Shown: in pieces, positions 22,401 through 33,476 of the stretch
How positions within the stretch are numbered: the first letter of the stretch is position 1
Layout of the letters: each line of letters opens with the position of its first letter
The notes under the pieces: generated by a model
Database searches by the model: none
What the model was told of the DNA's origin: nothing
The model's input: the letters and a program-made list of their open reading frames with translations, nothing else
Position numbers and translations under genes: made by a program
Origin: Chimonanthus salicifolius
Taxonomy: Eukaryota > Streptophyta > Magnoliopsida > Laurales > Calycanthaceae
NCBI GenBank assembly: GCA_013350335.1
Contig: CM023541.1
Span: 39,610,739 to 39,674,738, forward strand
Length of the DNA: 64,000 nucleotides
Reading direction: 5' to 3'

Positions 22401-23019
22401 ATTAGGTGTGGGCTTATGCATATATGTAGGAAATAATTTTATGTAAATAAACTTCTGTGGTTGAAGCAATTAGTACATAAGAAAGGAAATCTGCTGAGAT
22501 AGAATCTCAATCAAAGACATCTTCCAAGAAACAATCATTAATCAAGGAAATTAAAATCCCAATTTATCCGAGAATGATCTCACTTAGAAAAGGAAATTCA
22601 CAGCAGTGAGATCATAAAGTAAGGTAGATCTACTACGCATTTCTAAGGAATTGTTATTTAACATAAAGAGGAAGTTATGAATGTTTGAATTGATTAATAT
22701 AAATCAAATCCAGCTCACATTGCCCGCTGTCTGATAAGAAAATGATTGTAGGTCATTCATCGAATAGCTTTCAAAGCTGACTTTTTTATCAGCTGGAACA
22801 TCCACAACTTCCACCTTAGGTTCTCGGACCAATTCCCAACAGCATGCCACGTGTCACACAGAAAAAATTCCCAACCAAAAAGCCCCCCACTTGATCCGTA
22901 TTCATCTGCAGGTAAAAACGAAAATCAGAAGCACACGAAAAGAGATCTGGAGAAAAGAGGATCGAAGCATGTACCCTGTTGGAAGAGGCCGTGTCCGAGA
23001 AGGAGAATTCGTCATCCAT
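19217..23019 (-). CDS. S1FA: DNA-binding protein S1FA
   Basis: Two exons: 22975-23019 ([15 protein letters not shown]) and 19217-19432, joined in phase 0 across a 3.5-kb intron, giving 86 residues. The second exon starts [15 protein letters not shown], contains the hydrophobic segment [19 protein letters not shown] at about residues 30-48, and ends with the basic stretch [18 protein letters not shown] and SAPGE. This is the nearly invariant S1FA tail. S1FA is a small plant nuclear factor first described as binding a negative element of the spinach rps1 promoter; the basic C-terminus serves as DNA-binding and nuclear-localisation region. Length matches the family (70-90 residues). The start is the only ATG giving the acidic N-terminus. 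The intron carries a SINE and local tandem duplications. Confidence 0.95.
19671..19956. repeat. 130-bp tandem duplication with alternating CG/TG microsatellite
   Basis: The unit starting gaaagtgtcagacaaaacag at 19671 is repeated at 19801, almost without change. Each unit ends in a (cgtg)n/(cg)n run; the second run is longer, to about 19954. Lies in the S1FA intron. Confidence 0.95.
19956..20050. repeat. Second local duplication, 68-bp spacing
   Basis: cttttagtcggaatggctgg followed by gatcaagc occurs at about 19956 and again at about 20024, directly beyond the CG/TG microsatellite. Confidence 0.85.
20196..20405 (+). mobile_element. tRNA-derived SINE (family B)
   Basis: acccacatgggtatagctta with gttggtctaag gives an A box and ttaggttcgacttctc a B box. 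The body ends near gatggcactacaaaaaatgg. Different tail from family A. No clean target duplication found. Confidence 0.55.
20406..22974. other. S1FA intron, rest
   Basis: AT-rich intron DNA without recognised exon or repeat family. Small ORFs on both strands lack splice context and family resemblance. Confidence 0.5.
22975..23019 (-). CDS. S1FA: S1FA exon 1
   Basis: ATG at 23017-23019, 15 codons, then a donor gtacat on the minus strand (22974 downward). The short acidic N-terminus matches the MxDEFxFxD start of S1FA proteins. Confidence 0.9.
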
Positions 23020-23313
23020 GGAAAGGGGATTCCTGAAAAGAGATTGGTACAGAAAATCTTCTTATTTTCCATTGCATGCATTCTTTAATTCATGGAAGAA
23101 GGAAAACAAAACGAGATCAAAGAAAACCGAAGAAGGGAAAACAAATCATAGAAAAGAAAATGAGATCGTTAGATCCAACGAAATTGAGGAAAGAAAATAG
23201 GAAGAAAATAAGGAGGAAATGAAGAGAAAGGAGAAGAAATGGGCGATGAAATTCCATACCTAAAGAAATGGGTCTCCGGAATGGGTGATGGTGTGCTCTG
23301 AGAGGACTTCTAA

Positions 23314-23323
23314 GTTTTATATA
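23314..23323 (-). promoter_or_regulatory. Probable S1FA TATA box
   Basis: The minus strand reads tatataaaac, about 295 bp upstream of the ATG. Transcription would start near 23285, giving a 5' UTR of roughly 265 bp that is purine-rich (aaggag/gaaaag words on the plus strand are its complement). Confidence 0.45.
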
Positions 23324-23814
23324 CACATTGCATAACGCGGAAAGAATCCGAAGTTCCGAAGGACATGTCAACGGGTCGGGTTGAGACGACCCACATTCGA
23401 TCCGACACTTGCTCAACTAATCTTTCGAAACGCCTTTGAAATGCCCAGTAACATATCTTAAAATTTTAGGCCCAAGGGAAATCGTAAAATGGACCCTACC
23501 TACTGTAATTAATATTTTTTTTAGCACTAATATATTCTGAAATTTTAGGGGCTCATCGCTTGTAGCCAGGGCGATCCTGCACACCTCCAATATATACGTA
23601 GTGAGTTCAAGAGATAAGGAGTAATTCATAAAAGTAATTCAAAAATATTTGAATATGAATCAAATTCAAAATCTCCTTTTACGTTGAGTGTCAAACTAAC
23701 TCTGATCAATTTTCCTAAGCTTTTAGATTCTTTTTAGATTAATCTCATCTACAAAATTAAACATGATTTCCTTTTTCTTAGATTAGTTTTGTGTTTTGTG
23801 GGATAGTCTAATCA

Positions 23815-24307
23815 AATGTTATCATAACCGGACCGTTTAACGAAACGTCTTCGAGGTATTTTGGCTTCAACCATATTCGACTGCGGTCAAAGCCTGTCAA
23901 GTAGTAATATAATATAAATATTACTTATAAAATTAAATAACCTATCTTTTACAAATAACATAATATAAATATTAAAAATAACATTTAAACTCTGAATAAT
24001 ATATCAAAACGGTGAAAGATATGAGATAGAAATGGTAATAAATATTTATATTTCAAATATATATTTTTTAAATTTAATTTTAAAAATAAAAAATTTTAAA
24101 AATAAAAAATTTTAAAAAAATAAAAATAAAAAAAAATTCAAAATTTGTGAGCCGCGGTCCACCGCTCATGGTTTGTGGATAAAAACCTCAGAAAATTGCG
24201 GATCTGACCGGTTTTCTGCGGTTTTGACCCATAGCCAGTTCTCAACCAGAACCGAACTGCAACCGCCTCGAGTTCGACCGCGGTTCAGTCCGATTCTGAT
24301 AACATTG
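23815..24307. mobile_element. MULE-like non-autonomous DNA element
   Basis: Ends are inverted: aatgttatcataaccggac at the left and, read on the other strand, ccaatgttatcagaatcgga at the right. Flanks are a 9-bp duplication with one mismatch, gtctaatca at 23806-23814 and gtctaatct at 24308-24316, as made by Mutator-like transposases. The interior is AT-rich with gcggt/accgc words and no ORF. Confidence 0.6.
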
Positions 24308-24340
24308 GTCTAATCTCTAAACAAAACATTAAATTTTTTC

Positions 24341-25743
24341 TAAGGAGCCAGACTTAATGAGGAACAAAAAGGCGCTGGTCCAAGATAGGTTATCTGGTGC
24401 AGGGAGTGATTTATCTTGGTCTTTTGACTTTAGGAGAGAGTTGAGATCTTTTGATGAGGAGAACGTTGCTGAATTGAAAGCTATGTTGGAGGCTTTCTCC
24501 TTAGATTTCGAGGCTGAAGATGAATTGATATAGGTCGGTGATTCATCCGGTTCTTTCTTGGTTAAATCACTGGTCAATCTTGTTCTTCTTAGCTCGGAGG
24601 GGTCCCTTGCCGCCCAACAATTAATTTGGAAGAGTTTAGCCCCTCCTAGAGTTCAATTGTTCGTTTGGTAAAGCGCTAAAAGGAAAATTCTAACAAGGAC
24701 TGAGCTTAGAAGGAGAGGGCTATTGTGTTCGGATACCTCCACCATTAGCCCGCTTTGTGGGTTAGCTGACGAGAATATTGATCACCTCCTGGTTACTTGC
24801 CCGACAGTGTGGAGACTTTGGTGTGTTTTTCTAAACCTCATGGGGGTGTCTTGGGTTGCTCCAGGATCTTGGGTTGAGTTCATGAACTCTTGATCCCTTC
24901 CTAACATTAATGCTAAACGGAGATTGGCGTGGATCACTATCCCGGCAGTAGTTGTTTGGATTATATGGAAGGAAAGGAATTCTAGAGTCTTTGATGATAA
25001 ATCACTGGAGTTTAGCGAGCTAGCCCAAAAGGCTAAGTGGTATCTATTTACCTGGCTGTGCGCCAACAAGGTATTTGCTAATTTTAAAGCCACTATGCTT
25101 TTTCAATCTTGGGAGGGTTGTATGAGTAATGAGCCTGGTAATAGGAAGATTCAGGTGGAGTGGTCCCCTCCGACTCGTGGGACCATGAAGTTTAATGTGG
25201 ATGGGGCTTCAAGTGGTAATCCTAGGCCGACTGGGATTGGGGGAGTTCTTCGTGATCACTTGGGAATTTCCCGTTTCGTTTTTTCGGATTCAGTGGGGTC
25301 CATGGGCTCCAACGAGGCTGAACTTTGTAGCATTAGGAGAGCCTTATCTCTATGGATGGACTTGGGGTGGGAGAGACTCTTCTAATGCCGTAAAATGGGC
25401 GTTGGGGGTTAAGTGTCCCCCTTGGAATCTTATCACCTTAGTTAGAGAGATTAAGGAGTTGTCTCATGGCCGTGAGGTTTCCTTTGTACACATCAGTCGG
25501 ACTGCGAATGGAGGGGCGGACTTCTTTGCTAAAAACGGCGTGACTGGTTCTATCCTTGGATCGTTCTGGTTATCTGGAGTTTAGCTTTTTGGGTCACTGT
25601 ATTTTTGCTTTCAGTGCAATTTATTTTGTTTTTATTTGTGTTTTTGTTGGGCCTAATCCTCTTAGACCTTTCTTTTTTTATCTCTCCCTTGTATCTTTTT
25701 GCCTTCTTTTAATATAATTTATTCTTACCGCTCAAAAAAAAAA
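24341..25743 (+). mobile_element. 5'-truncated LINE with zinc-binding and RNase H domains
   Basis: The first half reads WKSLAPPRVQLFVW near 24630-24668, then a Cys/His zinc-binding segment (CSDTSTISPLCGLADENIDH), then ARRRLAWITIPAVVVWIIW-like text. The RNase H domain at about 25180-25584 has KFNVDGASSGNPRPTGIGGV and SRTANGGADFFAKNG. A frame change near 25380, probably a small deletion after WMDLGWER, splits the domain. The 3' UTR ends ttaccgctc and poly(A) at about 25735-25743, the same tail as at 415. Confidence 0.85.
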
Positions 25744-26140
25744 ATTAAGGTGAATCCACCATAGAGATTCTCTAGTCACAAAATTGTTCTTGCATGTAAG
25801 ACCCCTGTTTGTCTTTTCTGTTTTTAAACGAAAAACATATATTGGATTGGATTTCAACCCTAATTGTCAGTATCTTGGTACTTATCATCATATTGGAGAT
25901 ATCTGCTATACGTTGCGTATCGGCAATTTATCGTTGAAACACATTCTTTATTCCTTTTTCTAATTTTTTTTATTTTGGGAAAAATACCAAAAATAAGGAA
26001 AAAAATGAAAAATCTAGGTTGGTCATATATTTTTTAAATAATGGTTATTTTTATGGAGTTATAGACCTTTAAAAATTGAAACTTTAATATGTCCTAAAAA
26101 TTTGAAAATTTTAAAAAACTTTAGAAAATGTCTAAAAATT

Positions 26141-26390
26141 TTATAAAGAAGGAAACCAACAAGAGGGCACACATAACTTCATGTTCTCAAGTATTTACAG
26201 TGACATGTATCTTTTATTACAATTCATAATTGTTTGTTATAAAATTCATAAATTTTTTATGCGTGTTTATAAAGAAGGAAACCAACAAGAGGGCACACCT
26301 AACTTCATGTTCTCGAGTATTTCCAGTGACATGTATATTTTATTACAATTCATAATTGTTTGTTGTAAAATTCATAAATTTTTTAGGCCG
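26141..26390. repeat. 126-bp tandem duplication
   Basis: ttataaagaaggaaaccaac at 26141 recurs at 26267, and the copies stay near-identical to the words aaaattcataaattttttat / ...ttttttagg. Only a handful of substitutions. Function unknown. Confidence 0.92.
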
Positions 26391-26635
26391 CGCATTTAGA
26401 CACTCGGGTTTTTAGTTACCAGACACCAGTTTTCAGATTTTCGAGGTAAATTACCCTTTTGCCCTCTCATATTTTATTCTTCAGATGATTCTTCAATTGA
26501 TTTTTCAGTTCCTTCGGACGATTCAACTGCACAGTCAAAGGATCATAAGATCCTTCGAACGAATGACGGTTGATGCTATAGTGAAATTCCTTAAAAAATT
26601 TAAATAGTAAAATGTCTTTTAAAATTTTAAAGTTA

Positions 26636-26892
26636 TTTTTTAAGCACTGTGTATTTCCAAAAATTTTCAAATTAAATATCCAGACTAATTACGATAATCT
26701 GATAAAAATACTTTAAGACTTTAAGGTCTTTTGACATTTCCAAATACTTAAAACACAGTATTTTACAAATGAGGGTATCCTCAGCTGTGTCGAAAATATA
26801 TTTCGGAGTGTCCAAAGACCTTGAAGTCTTAAAGTATTTTTATCAGGTTATCGTAATTAGTCTGGATATTTAATTTGAGAATTTTTTTTTTA
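26636..26892. repeat. Hairpin element, copy 1
   Basis: The arm aaattaaatatccagactaa ... actttaagactttaaggtct (about 26668-26740) is repeated inverted at about 26812-26880 (aagaccttgaagtcttaaag ... agtctggatatttaattt). The loop contains agggtatcctcagctgtgtc. Two more, mutually inverted, copies lie at 61280-61970. Confidence 0.8.
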
Positions 26893-28919
26893 GTTTCATA
26901 AAAATGCTGAAATATTAATTTTTTTTACACAAACACTCCAAAAACTTTACCAATCACATTAAAGGCTCTCCATTTAATTGTAAAAATAAAAAGTATCTAT
27001 AATACCCCACTCGAGAGGGCGTCTATAGTGTGTTGCATGCCTATAGAGAAAAGTAAGTCTCACATTGCTAGTTGCATTGGAAATTCTCTGGTATATAAGT
27101 GATAGCCTTACTCCTTCTGAGGCATTTTGGGAGCAACAGTGAGTTGGCTTGCCAATTGAAAGCCGTACGGGCCGTGTGTGAAGTCCAGATGGGACAATAT
27201 CATACTAGCGGGACGGGTCGTTATAAATGGTATCAGAGAATGGTTCAACTCGCCTATGGAGAAAAAAGTATCACATTGCTAGTTGTATTGGAAATTTCCT
27301 GATATATGAGTGGCAGCATTCCTATTGTGGGCCAGCCCCACTTATGGGCCTATTGGGCTTAGGCCTAGTAGGGTGACTTATATCTATTATTGTATTCCTG
27401 TGTAAGACACAGAGAGGGATTAGAGAGAGAGAGAGTGAGAGTCAAGGAGATCTGAGAGGGAGAGACCTTGTAATCCCCTGTACATGTTTTCTCTACATAG
27501 TAGATTTGATCTCGCTCCGTGGACGTAGGCATTCTAGCCGAACCACGTAAATCTTGTGTCGTGTGATTGTGTGCTTGCATTTGATTAATCTCTAATCCCC
27601 AACAAGTGGTATCAGAGCCGAAGGTTATCGGATTCAGACAAGGTTCCGTCGAATCGGAGTCGGTAAAATCACGCAGACCTTCGGAGAACATCGGACGGAA
27701 AACCAGCCGCGTCGGCTGAAGAGGATATTGTTCCAGTCGGTCGTTACATCGACTGAGATTAAAGAAAAAAAAAAAAAAGAAAAAACCACCGATCTGCTGA
27801 GAGCAGGTTGGCTGAAGGTAGTTAGCAAGAAGGCGTCGGCGGAAAAGGGGTTTTCATCAAGTGGAATTGCAGCAGCAGATTCGCGAACATCTGAGAGGCA
27901 CCAGATCATCGCAGACACGGCGCCGGAAAAGGAAAAGAGATCCGGAACAGATCTGAAACCCAGTTACAGAACCCATCTGTAGATCGACAGAAGCGAGCGG
28001 CGACTGGCACAGCCGCAGCAGAGGGACGGAATTGCAAACCAGATCTGGGTTTTGCAAAACGGCATAAACCCAGGCGAGAACTGACAACCGAGAGCAAGTC
28101 GGGCAGATCCTTTGATTCCAGACATCAGGTTTTTCCAGCCCAGATCTGAGGAAACATCGGCAACAGATTTGCAGATCTCGGCCGGAAGAAAAAAGGCTCG
28201 GGAGATCTGATCAGAGGAGGCAGCAAGCCAGAAACCCAATCGCTGAGCAGAGGCGATCGGAGAAGAAGACGATCGAGCAGGAGCAGTCGGCAGCAAGCCA
28301 AATCTCCGAGCAGCCAGATCTGAGTATAGATTTCCGGTCAGAAGCGGCGCGCGTTGGCGAGCCAGAGCACCGTGATCAGCCCGGAAATCAGATCTGATCT
28401 CAGATCTCTAAAAAAAAAACCATTATCTCAGTTCAGTGGTCCTCAGGACCACCAGTTCAACCGCACCCGCAGGACCACCATTTTAGTGCACCCGAGGGAC
28501 TACAAATTCAGGTACTCTTGCAGCGGGGAAATCAACGGTCCAGATTTCTTTTGCAGTTTCCGGAGTCACCAGGACTCGGAATTGATATCCGTCTTCGCCT
28601 GTACGATCGTGGCAGTGAGATCTACACAGTGACCAGTGTGGATCTAGTTTTTGGAGAGTTGACAGTGAGCGCCAAGCAGTGGCGTTTGTAGAAAGGAGAT
28701 CAGCTGAGTTCTCTTTTTCTCTTATTTTTTCATAACTGTCATTGTTTGTACACATTATTCTGCTATGTGTATGATTGAACCACCCAAGTGGTGAGGAGTT
28801 CGGGGGTAATTGGTTGGATGCCAGTAGTAGATCCCTAGGTTTGTGCAGGGCTACAAATTTTCACTGTTGGTTATTTGCTTCCGCATTTGCGCACAAACAG
28901 AACAGAGGACAGTGACAGA

Positions 28920-29672
28920 ATGGCATCCAGTTCCAGTTCTACAATCATGAAATTGGTACCGGGCAATTATCTCCTATGGAAGACCCGGATGCAAGATCTC
29001 CTAATTAAGCATGACTTATATTATCCCATTTTAGGAGATGTATCTATGCCTGAAGATATGAAGGAAAAGCCCAAAGAATGGGAGTACAAGCATTTGAAGG
29101 CTGTGAGCCTGATCAGGGAGTATGTCGATGACACCATTCTTCACCATATCACAGAAGAAAAGAAAGCAGATGAACTGTGGACCAAATTTTCTACAATGTA
29201 TGAGAGCAAGGCGCCAGTGAACAAAGCCTCTGTTATCAAGAGACTGGTGAGACTGACATACAATGAGCACATAACAATGTCAGAACACCTTAACAACTTT
29301 CAGGGTATGGTGAACCAGCTGGCTAGTGCGAAGATCATCTTTGCAGATGAGATTTTGGCTCCTTTTCTCATGGCGACACTACCAGATTCTTTTGAGACTC
29401 TGCACCCGGTGGCGAACTATCCTTAGAGACAGTCAAGGAGTCTTTGATGAATGAAGAGATGCGATGGAAAGAAAAAGGCATCACATCTTCTTCTTCCGGA
29501 GCATGTGTCACAGGATAGGGGCAGAAGACATAAGACAAATGGTCGCCAGGACCATAGAAGCAAGAGCAGACCGGTGGAGATAACAGATCTCAGAGCAGAG
29601 GCAGAGATAACAGAAAGTGTTTTCATTGTGGCAGAGCAGGGCACTTTAAGAATCAGTGCAGGGTGTGGAAGA
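28920..29672 (+). pseudogene. Copia gag, frame-broken
   Basis: The ATG at 28920 opens a frame to a stop at 29424-29426 with VPGNYLLWKTRMQDLLIKHD and MSEHLNNFQGMVNQLASAK, the UBN2-type Copia gag. Downstream the frame is lost, but a zinc knuckle, CFHCGRAGHFKNQC, is readable at about 29609-29660 in the frame that continues into pol. Confidence 0.85.
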
Positions 29673-30658
29673 GAGAAAATAATCAGACTGTACAGTATCA
29701 GGAACGAGAGCCAGCATCTTCAGACACTACAGCTGCAACATGTCAGGAGCAGCGTACTCTTGTCATAGTGACCACCAGTGAGGGGGAGAGTCTGTCCATT
29801 ACCCCCTCCTCGTCTGAGTGGGTCATTGACACTGGTGCCACTTATCATTATACGCCTCACAGGAGCTTCTTCTCCACGTATACATCTGGAGATTTTGGAA
29901 CAGTTCGGATGGACAACTCTGCATGTTCCCCTATCACTGGAGTTGGGAACATTACTATGAAGATTAGTCATGGCTGTAAGATTAGTTTGAAGGATGTGAG
30001 ACATGTGCCAGACATCAGATTGAACCTCATTTCTGCGAGGGTACTCGGTACAGAGGGATACATCAGTACATTCGGCGGAGACCGATGTAAGATCAGCAAG
30101 GGGTCGCTTACCATGGCACGAGGGGTGATCAGAGATTACCTGTATGTTCTGACCGGCACAGTTTGCACCGGCCAGATGTGCGCAGTGTATAGAGAGACTG
30201 CTTTCTCTCTATGGCACCGGAGACTTGCACATCTGAGTGAGAAAGGGCTGCAGATTCTTCAGAGGAAAGCCCTTATTCTACGGACTGAGTGTACCCGGTT
30301 AGACAGTTGCGAGCATTGCATCATAGGCAACCAGACAAGAGCTTCCTTCAATCTAAAGGGCCACATAAAGGCCAGGAAGCTAGACCTAGTATACTCAGAC
30401 GTTTGTGGACCGATAGAGGTGGAGTCATTGGGCAAGAACAAGTACTTTGTTACCTTTATCGATGATTCTACGAGAAAGTGCTGGATTTACTTCATGAGAT
30501 CCAAAGATCAGACTTTCTCATTCTTCCGTGAGTTTGTTGCCTCTGTGGAAAGAGAGACGGGTAGAAAACTGAAATGCCTGAGGACCGATAATGGTGGAGA
30601 GTACACATCGGGAGAGTTTAAAGAATCTGCAAGAAGCACGGCATTCGACATGAGTTGA
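29663..30658 (+). pseudogene. Copia pol, protease and N-terminal integrase part
   Basis: Protease motif WVIDTGATYHYTPH at about 29817-29858, pre-integrase zinc-binding region (LWHRRLAHLSEKG ... CEHC), then integrase core residues in YSDVCGPIE and LRTDNGGEY. The frame ends at a TGA at 30656-30658 after a frameshift near 30620; the rest of the integrase continues in the next frame. Confidence 0.9.
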
Positions 30659-33021
30659 CAGTGCCAGGAACTCCCCAGCATAACTGTGTAGCAGAGCGCT
30701 ACAACCGCACCATTGTTGAGCGAATGCGTTGCATAGTTCACAGCACAAATCTACCCAAGAGATTTTGGAGCGAAGCAGCGACGACAGCAGTATACCTCAT
30801 CAACCGCTCACCATCAGCTCCCTTAAATGGTGAAGTGGCAGAATGTTTGTGGACAGGCAGAAAAGTTTCCTACAAGCATCTCAGAGTTTTTAGCTGCGTT
30901 TGCTATGCACACATCCCTGATATGTCGAGGAAGAAATTGGATGTAAAGTCGACATTGTGTGCATTTATTGGTTATGGTGGTCCAGAGTTCGGATACAGAC
31001 TGTGGGATCCAGCTCAGCATAAGATGTTCAGGAGTCGAGACGTGGTATTCCGTGAAGATGAGTTCTTCAATGAGAACAATAAACCCACATATTCCAGTGA
31101 CCTAGATCAAGGTCCCATCTCCACTCCTGAAACATCTCAGTCAACAGCAACACCTTCTCCTTCACCTGCACCGCTAGTCAGTCAGTCAGACGACAGTGGG
31201 TCAGATGTTCCTTCTAGCAGTCACAGTGACAGTGTTAGTGGGCCAGCAGATACGTCTACAGATGAGACAGTTAATGAGCCGATACATGATACAGTTGAGG
31301 ACACAGTGGAGGATGATCAGGACAGAGATAGACAGTTGAGCGAGGGGGAGCACCCCCCCAGTACTTCTACATCGGAGGATGTTATACCTCCTAGGAGATC
31401 TGTTAGAGAGCATAACCCATCCAGGAGATACTCGAGTTTTGATTATGTGTTGATGACCAGTGAGGGGGAGCCTGAGAGTTACTCAGAGGCTATAGGCGAC
31501 AAAAACAGAATTCACTGGGGGAAAGCTATGGTAGAAGAGATGATGTCTCTTAAGAAGAACAACACATATGAGTTGGTTGATCTACCAGTTGGCAGGAAGG
31601 TCCTACAGAACAAATGGGTCTTTCGGGTGAAAAAGGATAGAGAAAAAGTTCTGAAGTATAAAGCCCGCTTAGTGGTGAAGGGCTTTGGACAGAAGAAGGG
31701 AGTGGACTTCGACGAGATATTCTCACCAGTGGTAAAGATGAGCTCCATACGAGTTATGTTGGGCTTAGCCACGAGTCTAGATCTTGAGATTGAACAGATG
31801 GACGTGAAGACTGCATTTCTTCACGGTGACATAGACGAAGAGATCTACATGAAACAACCCGAGGGGTTTGAGTTGAAGGGCAAGGAGAATCTTGTTTGCC
31901 GACTCAAGAAGAGCTTGTACGGACTGAAACAGGCACCGCGGCAATGGTACAAGAAGTTTCACTCTTTCATGACAGGACAAGGATACAAATATAGTTCAGG
32001 TGACTCATGTGTGTATTATCAAGAGTTCAAGGGTGATCAGTTCATCATCCTATTATTATATGTAGACGACATGTTGATATTTGGAAAGAGTTCTGAATTG
32101 ATCAAGTTGTTGAAGGCAGACCTGTCAAAGGCGTTTGACATGAAAGATCTTGGCCCTGTTAGACAGATTTTGGGTATGGAGATTCACAGAGATAGAAAGA
32201 AAAAGAAGATTATCCTGTCTCAAGAGAAATACATTGAGAAGGTCTTGGAGAGATTCGGCATGAGGGATTGCAACTCCGTTAGCACTCCTCTCGCCGCTCA
32301 CTTCAAGCTGAGTAAGGAATGTTGTCCTTCATCAGAGACAGAGAAAGACAAGATGAGTCAGATTCCATATCAGTCGGCAGTTGGTAGTCTCATGTACGCG
32401 ATGGTTTGCACGAGACCAGATATAGCACATGCAGTTGGATTGGTGAGCAGATTTATGTCAGACCCAGGACATGATCATTGGGAGGCAGTTAGATGGATCT
32501 TCAGATACCTACGAGGTACATCGAGTATGGGCATCATATTTGATGGAGACCCTTTTATTACCGGCTACACAGATGCAGATATGGCTGGTGACCTTGATGG
32601 TCGCAAGTCCACTTCTTGTTATCTTTTCACATTTGCTGGAGGAGCTGTCAGTTGGCAATCCAAGTTACAGAAGTGTGTAGCACTTTCTACGGCAGAGGCA
32701 GAGTACATTGCTGCTACAGAAGCTGGGAAAGAGATGGTTTGGCAAAAGGGATTTCTTTGGGAAATAGGCATCAAACAGGAGGACTACACAGTGTATTGTG
32801 ACAGTCAGAGCGCCATCGACTTGAGTAAGAATGCCATGTATCACTCAAGAACCAAGCACATTGATTTGAGATATCACTGGTTGAGAGCAGCTATTGAAGA
32901 GAAACAGATCAGTGTAAAGAAGATCCATACAGACCACAATCCAGCAGACATGTTCACCAAAGTTCTTCCAAAGAACAAGTTTGAGTTCTGCGTAGGGGCA
33001 TCTGGCCTCTACAGAAGATGA
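30655..33021 (+). CDS. Copia pol, C-terminal integrase, reverse transcriptase and RNase H
   Basis: 788 codons open from 30655. It starts with the last integrase core residue in HNCVAERYNRT, a Ser/Thr/Glu-rich linker (about residues 155-250), then RT with QMDVKTAFLHGD and the catalytic YVDDMLIFG (DNA near 32059). RNase H follows with YTDADMAGDLDGRKS and ALSTAEAEYIA and ends with TKHIDLRYHW. Because the upstream integrase is out of frame, it would not be made as part of an intact polyprotein. Confidence 0.92.
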   Translation: MTVPGTPQHNCVAERYNRTIVERMRCIVHSTNLPKRFWSEAATTAVYLINRSPSAPLNGEVAECLWTGRKVSYKHLRVFSCVCYAHIPDMSRKKLDVKSTLCAFIGYGGPEFGYRLWDPAQHKMFRSRDVVFREDEFFNENNKPTYSSDLDQGPISTPETSQSTATPSPSPAPLVSQSDDSGSDVPSSSHSDSVSGPADTSTDETVNEPIHDTVEDTVEDDQDRDRQLSEGEHPPSTSTSEDVIPPRRSVREHNPSRRYSSFDYVLMTSEGEPESYSEAIGDKNRIHWGKAMVEEMMSLKKNNTYELVDLPVGRKVLQNKWVFRVKKDREKVLKYKARLVVKGFGQKKGVDFDEIFSPVVKMSSIRVMLGLATSLDLEIEQMDVKTAFLHGDIDEEIYMKQPEGFELKGKENLVCRLKKSLYGLKQAPRQWYKKFHSFMTGQGYKYSSGDSCVYYQEFKGDQFIILLLYVDDMLIFGKSSELIKLLKADLSKAFDMKDLGPVRQILGMEIHRDRKKKKIILSQEKYIEKVLERFGMRDCNSVSTPLAAHFKLSKECCPSSETEKDKMSQIPYQSAVGSLMYAMVCTRPDIAHAVGLVSRFMSDPGHDHWEAVRWIFRYLRGTSSMGIIFDGDPFITGYTDADMAGDLDGRKSTSCYLFTFAGGAVSWQSKLQKCVALSTAEAEYIAATEAGKEMVWQKGFLWEIGIKQEDYTVYCDSQSAIDLSKNAMYHSRTKHIDLRYHWLRAAIEEKQISVKKIHTDHNPADMFTKVLPKNKFEFCVGASGLYRR

Positions 33022-33476
33022 CATCCATTTCAAAGTGTTCTCCTCCTCCTGGGGCTGGAGGGGGAGATTGTTGTGGGCCAGCCCCACTTATGGGCCTATT
33101 GGGCTTAGGCCCAGTAGGGTGACTTATATCTATTATTGTATTCCTGTGTAAGACACAGAGAGGGATTAGAGAGAGAGAGTGAGAGTCAGGGAGATCTGAG
33201 AGGGAGAGACCTTGTAATCCCCTGTACATGTTTTCTCTACATAGTAGATTTGATCTTACTCCGTGGACGTAGGCATTCTAGCCGAGCCACGTAAATCTTG
33301 TGTCGTGTGATTGTGTGCTTGCATTTGATTAATCTCTAATCCCCAACAATTCCTCCTTCTAGCGTGAGGCTTTTGGGAGTAAGAGTGGGTTAGCTCGCTA
33401 TTTGAAAGCCATGTGGGCCGTGTGTAAGGCCCAGAGTGGATAATATCATACTAGCGGGATGGGTCGTTACAGTATT

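Larger units (their letters stand above)
27323..33348 (+). mobile_element. Ty1/Copia LTR retrotransposon, nearly full length
   Basis: LTRs of 282 bp (27323-27604) and 280 bp (33069-33348), TGTTGTGGGCC...CCCAACA; the left copy starts TA instead of TG. Exact 5-bp duplications attcc lie at 27318-27322 and 33349-33353. Primer site tggtatcagagcc at 27607-27619; purine tract ggctggagggggagat ends at 33068. A 1.3-kb leader is followed by gag, protease, integrase, RT and RNase H in Copia order. By eye the LTRs differ at about five sites and by a small ga-repeat indel, so the insertion looks recent. Gag has a frame break and the integrase one frameshift, so this copy is probably not autonomous. Confidence 0.95.
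26998..33471 (+). mobile_element. TRIM split by a Copia insertion
   Basis: The 5' LTR spans 26998-27225 and has the same gctagttgcattggaaattc and actagcgggacgggtcgtta words as the TRIM at 6764. It is followed by aatggtatcagagaatgg; most of the internal region and the start of the second LTR are deleted. The second LTR runs from about 27252 to 27322 and resumes after the Copia element to 33471 (gggtcgttaca). Flanks gtatc (26993-26997) and gtatt (33472-33476) look like a 5-bp target duplication with one change. Confidence 0.8.

Noticed and set aside
27634..28300. Several ORFs of 60-110 codons in the Copia leader
   Set aside because: They lie between primer site and gag on both strands, overlap each other and resemble nothing; the leader is GC-rich, which lengthens random frames.
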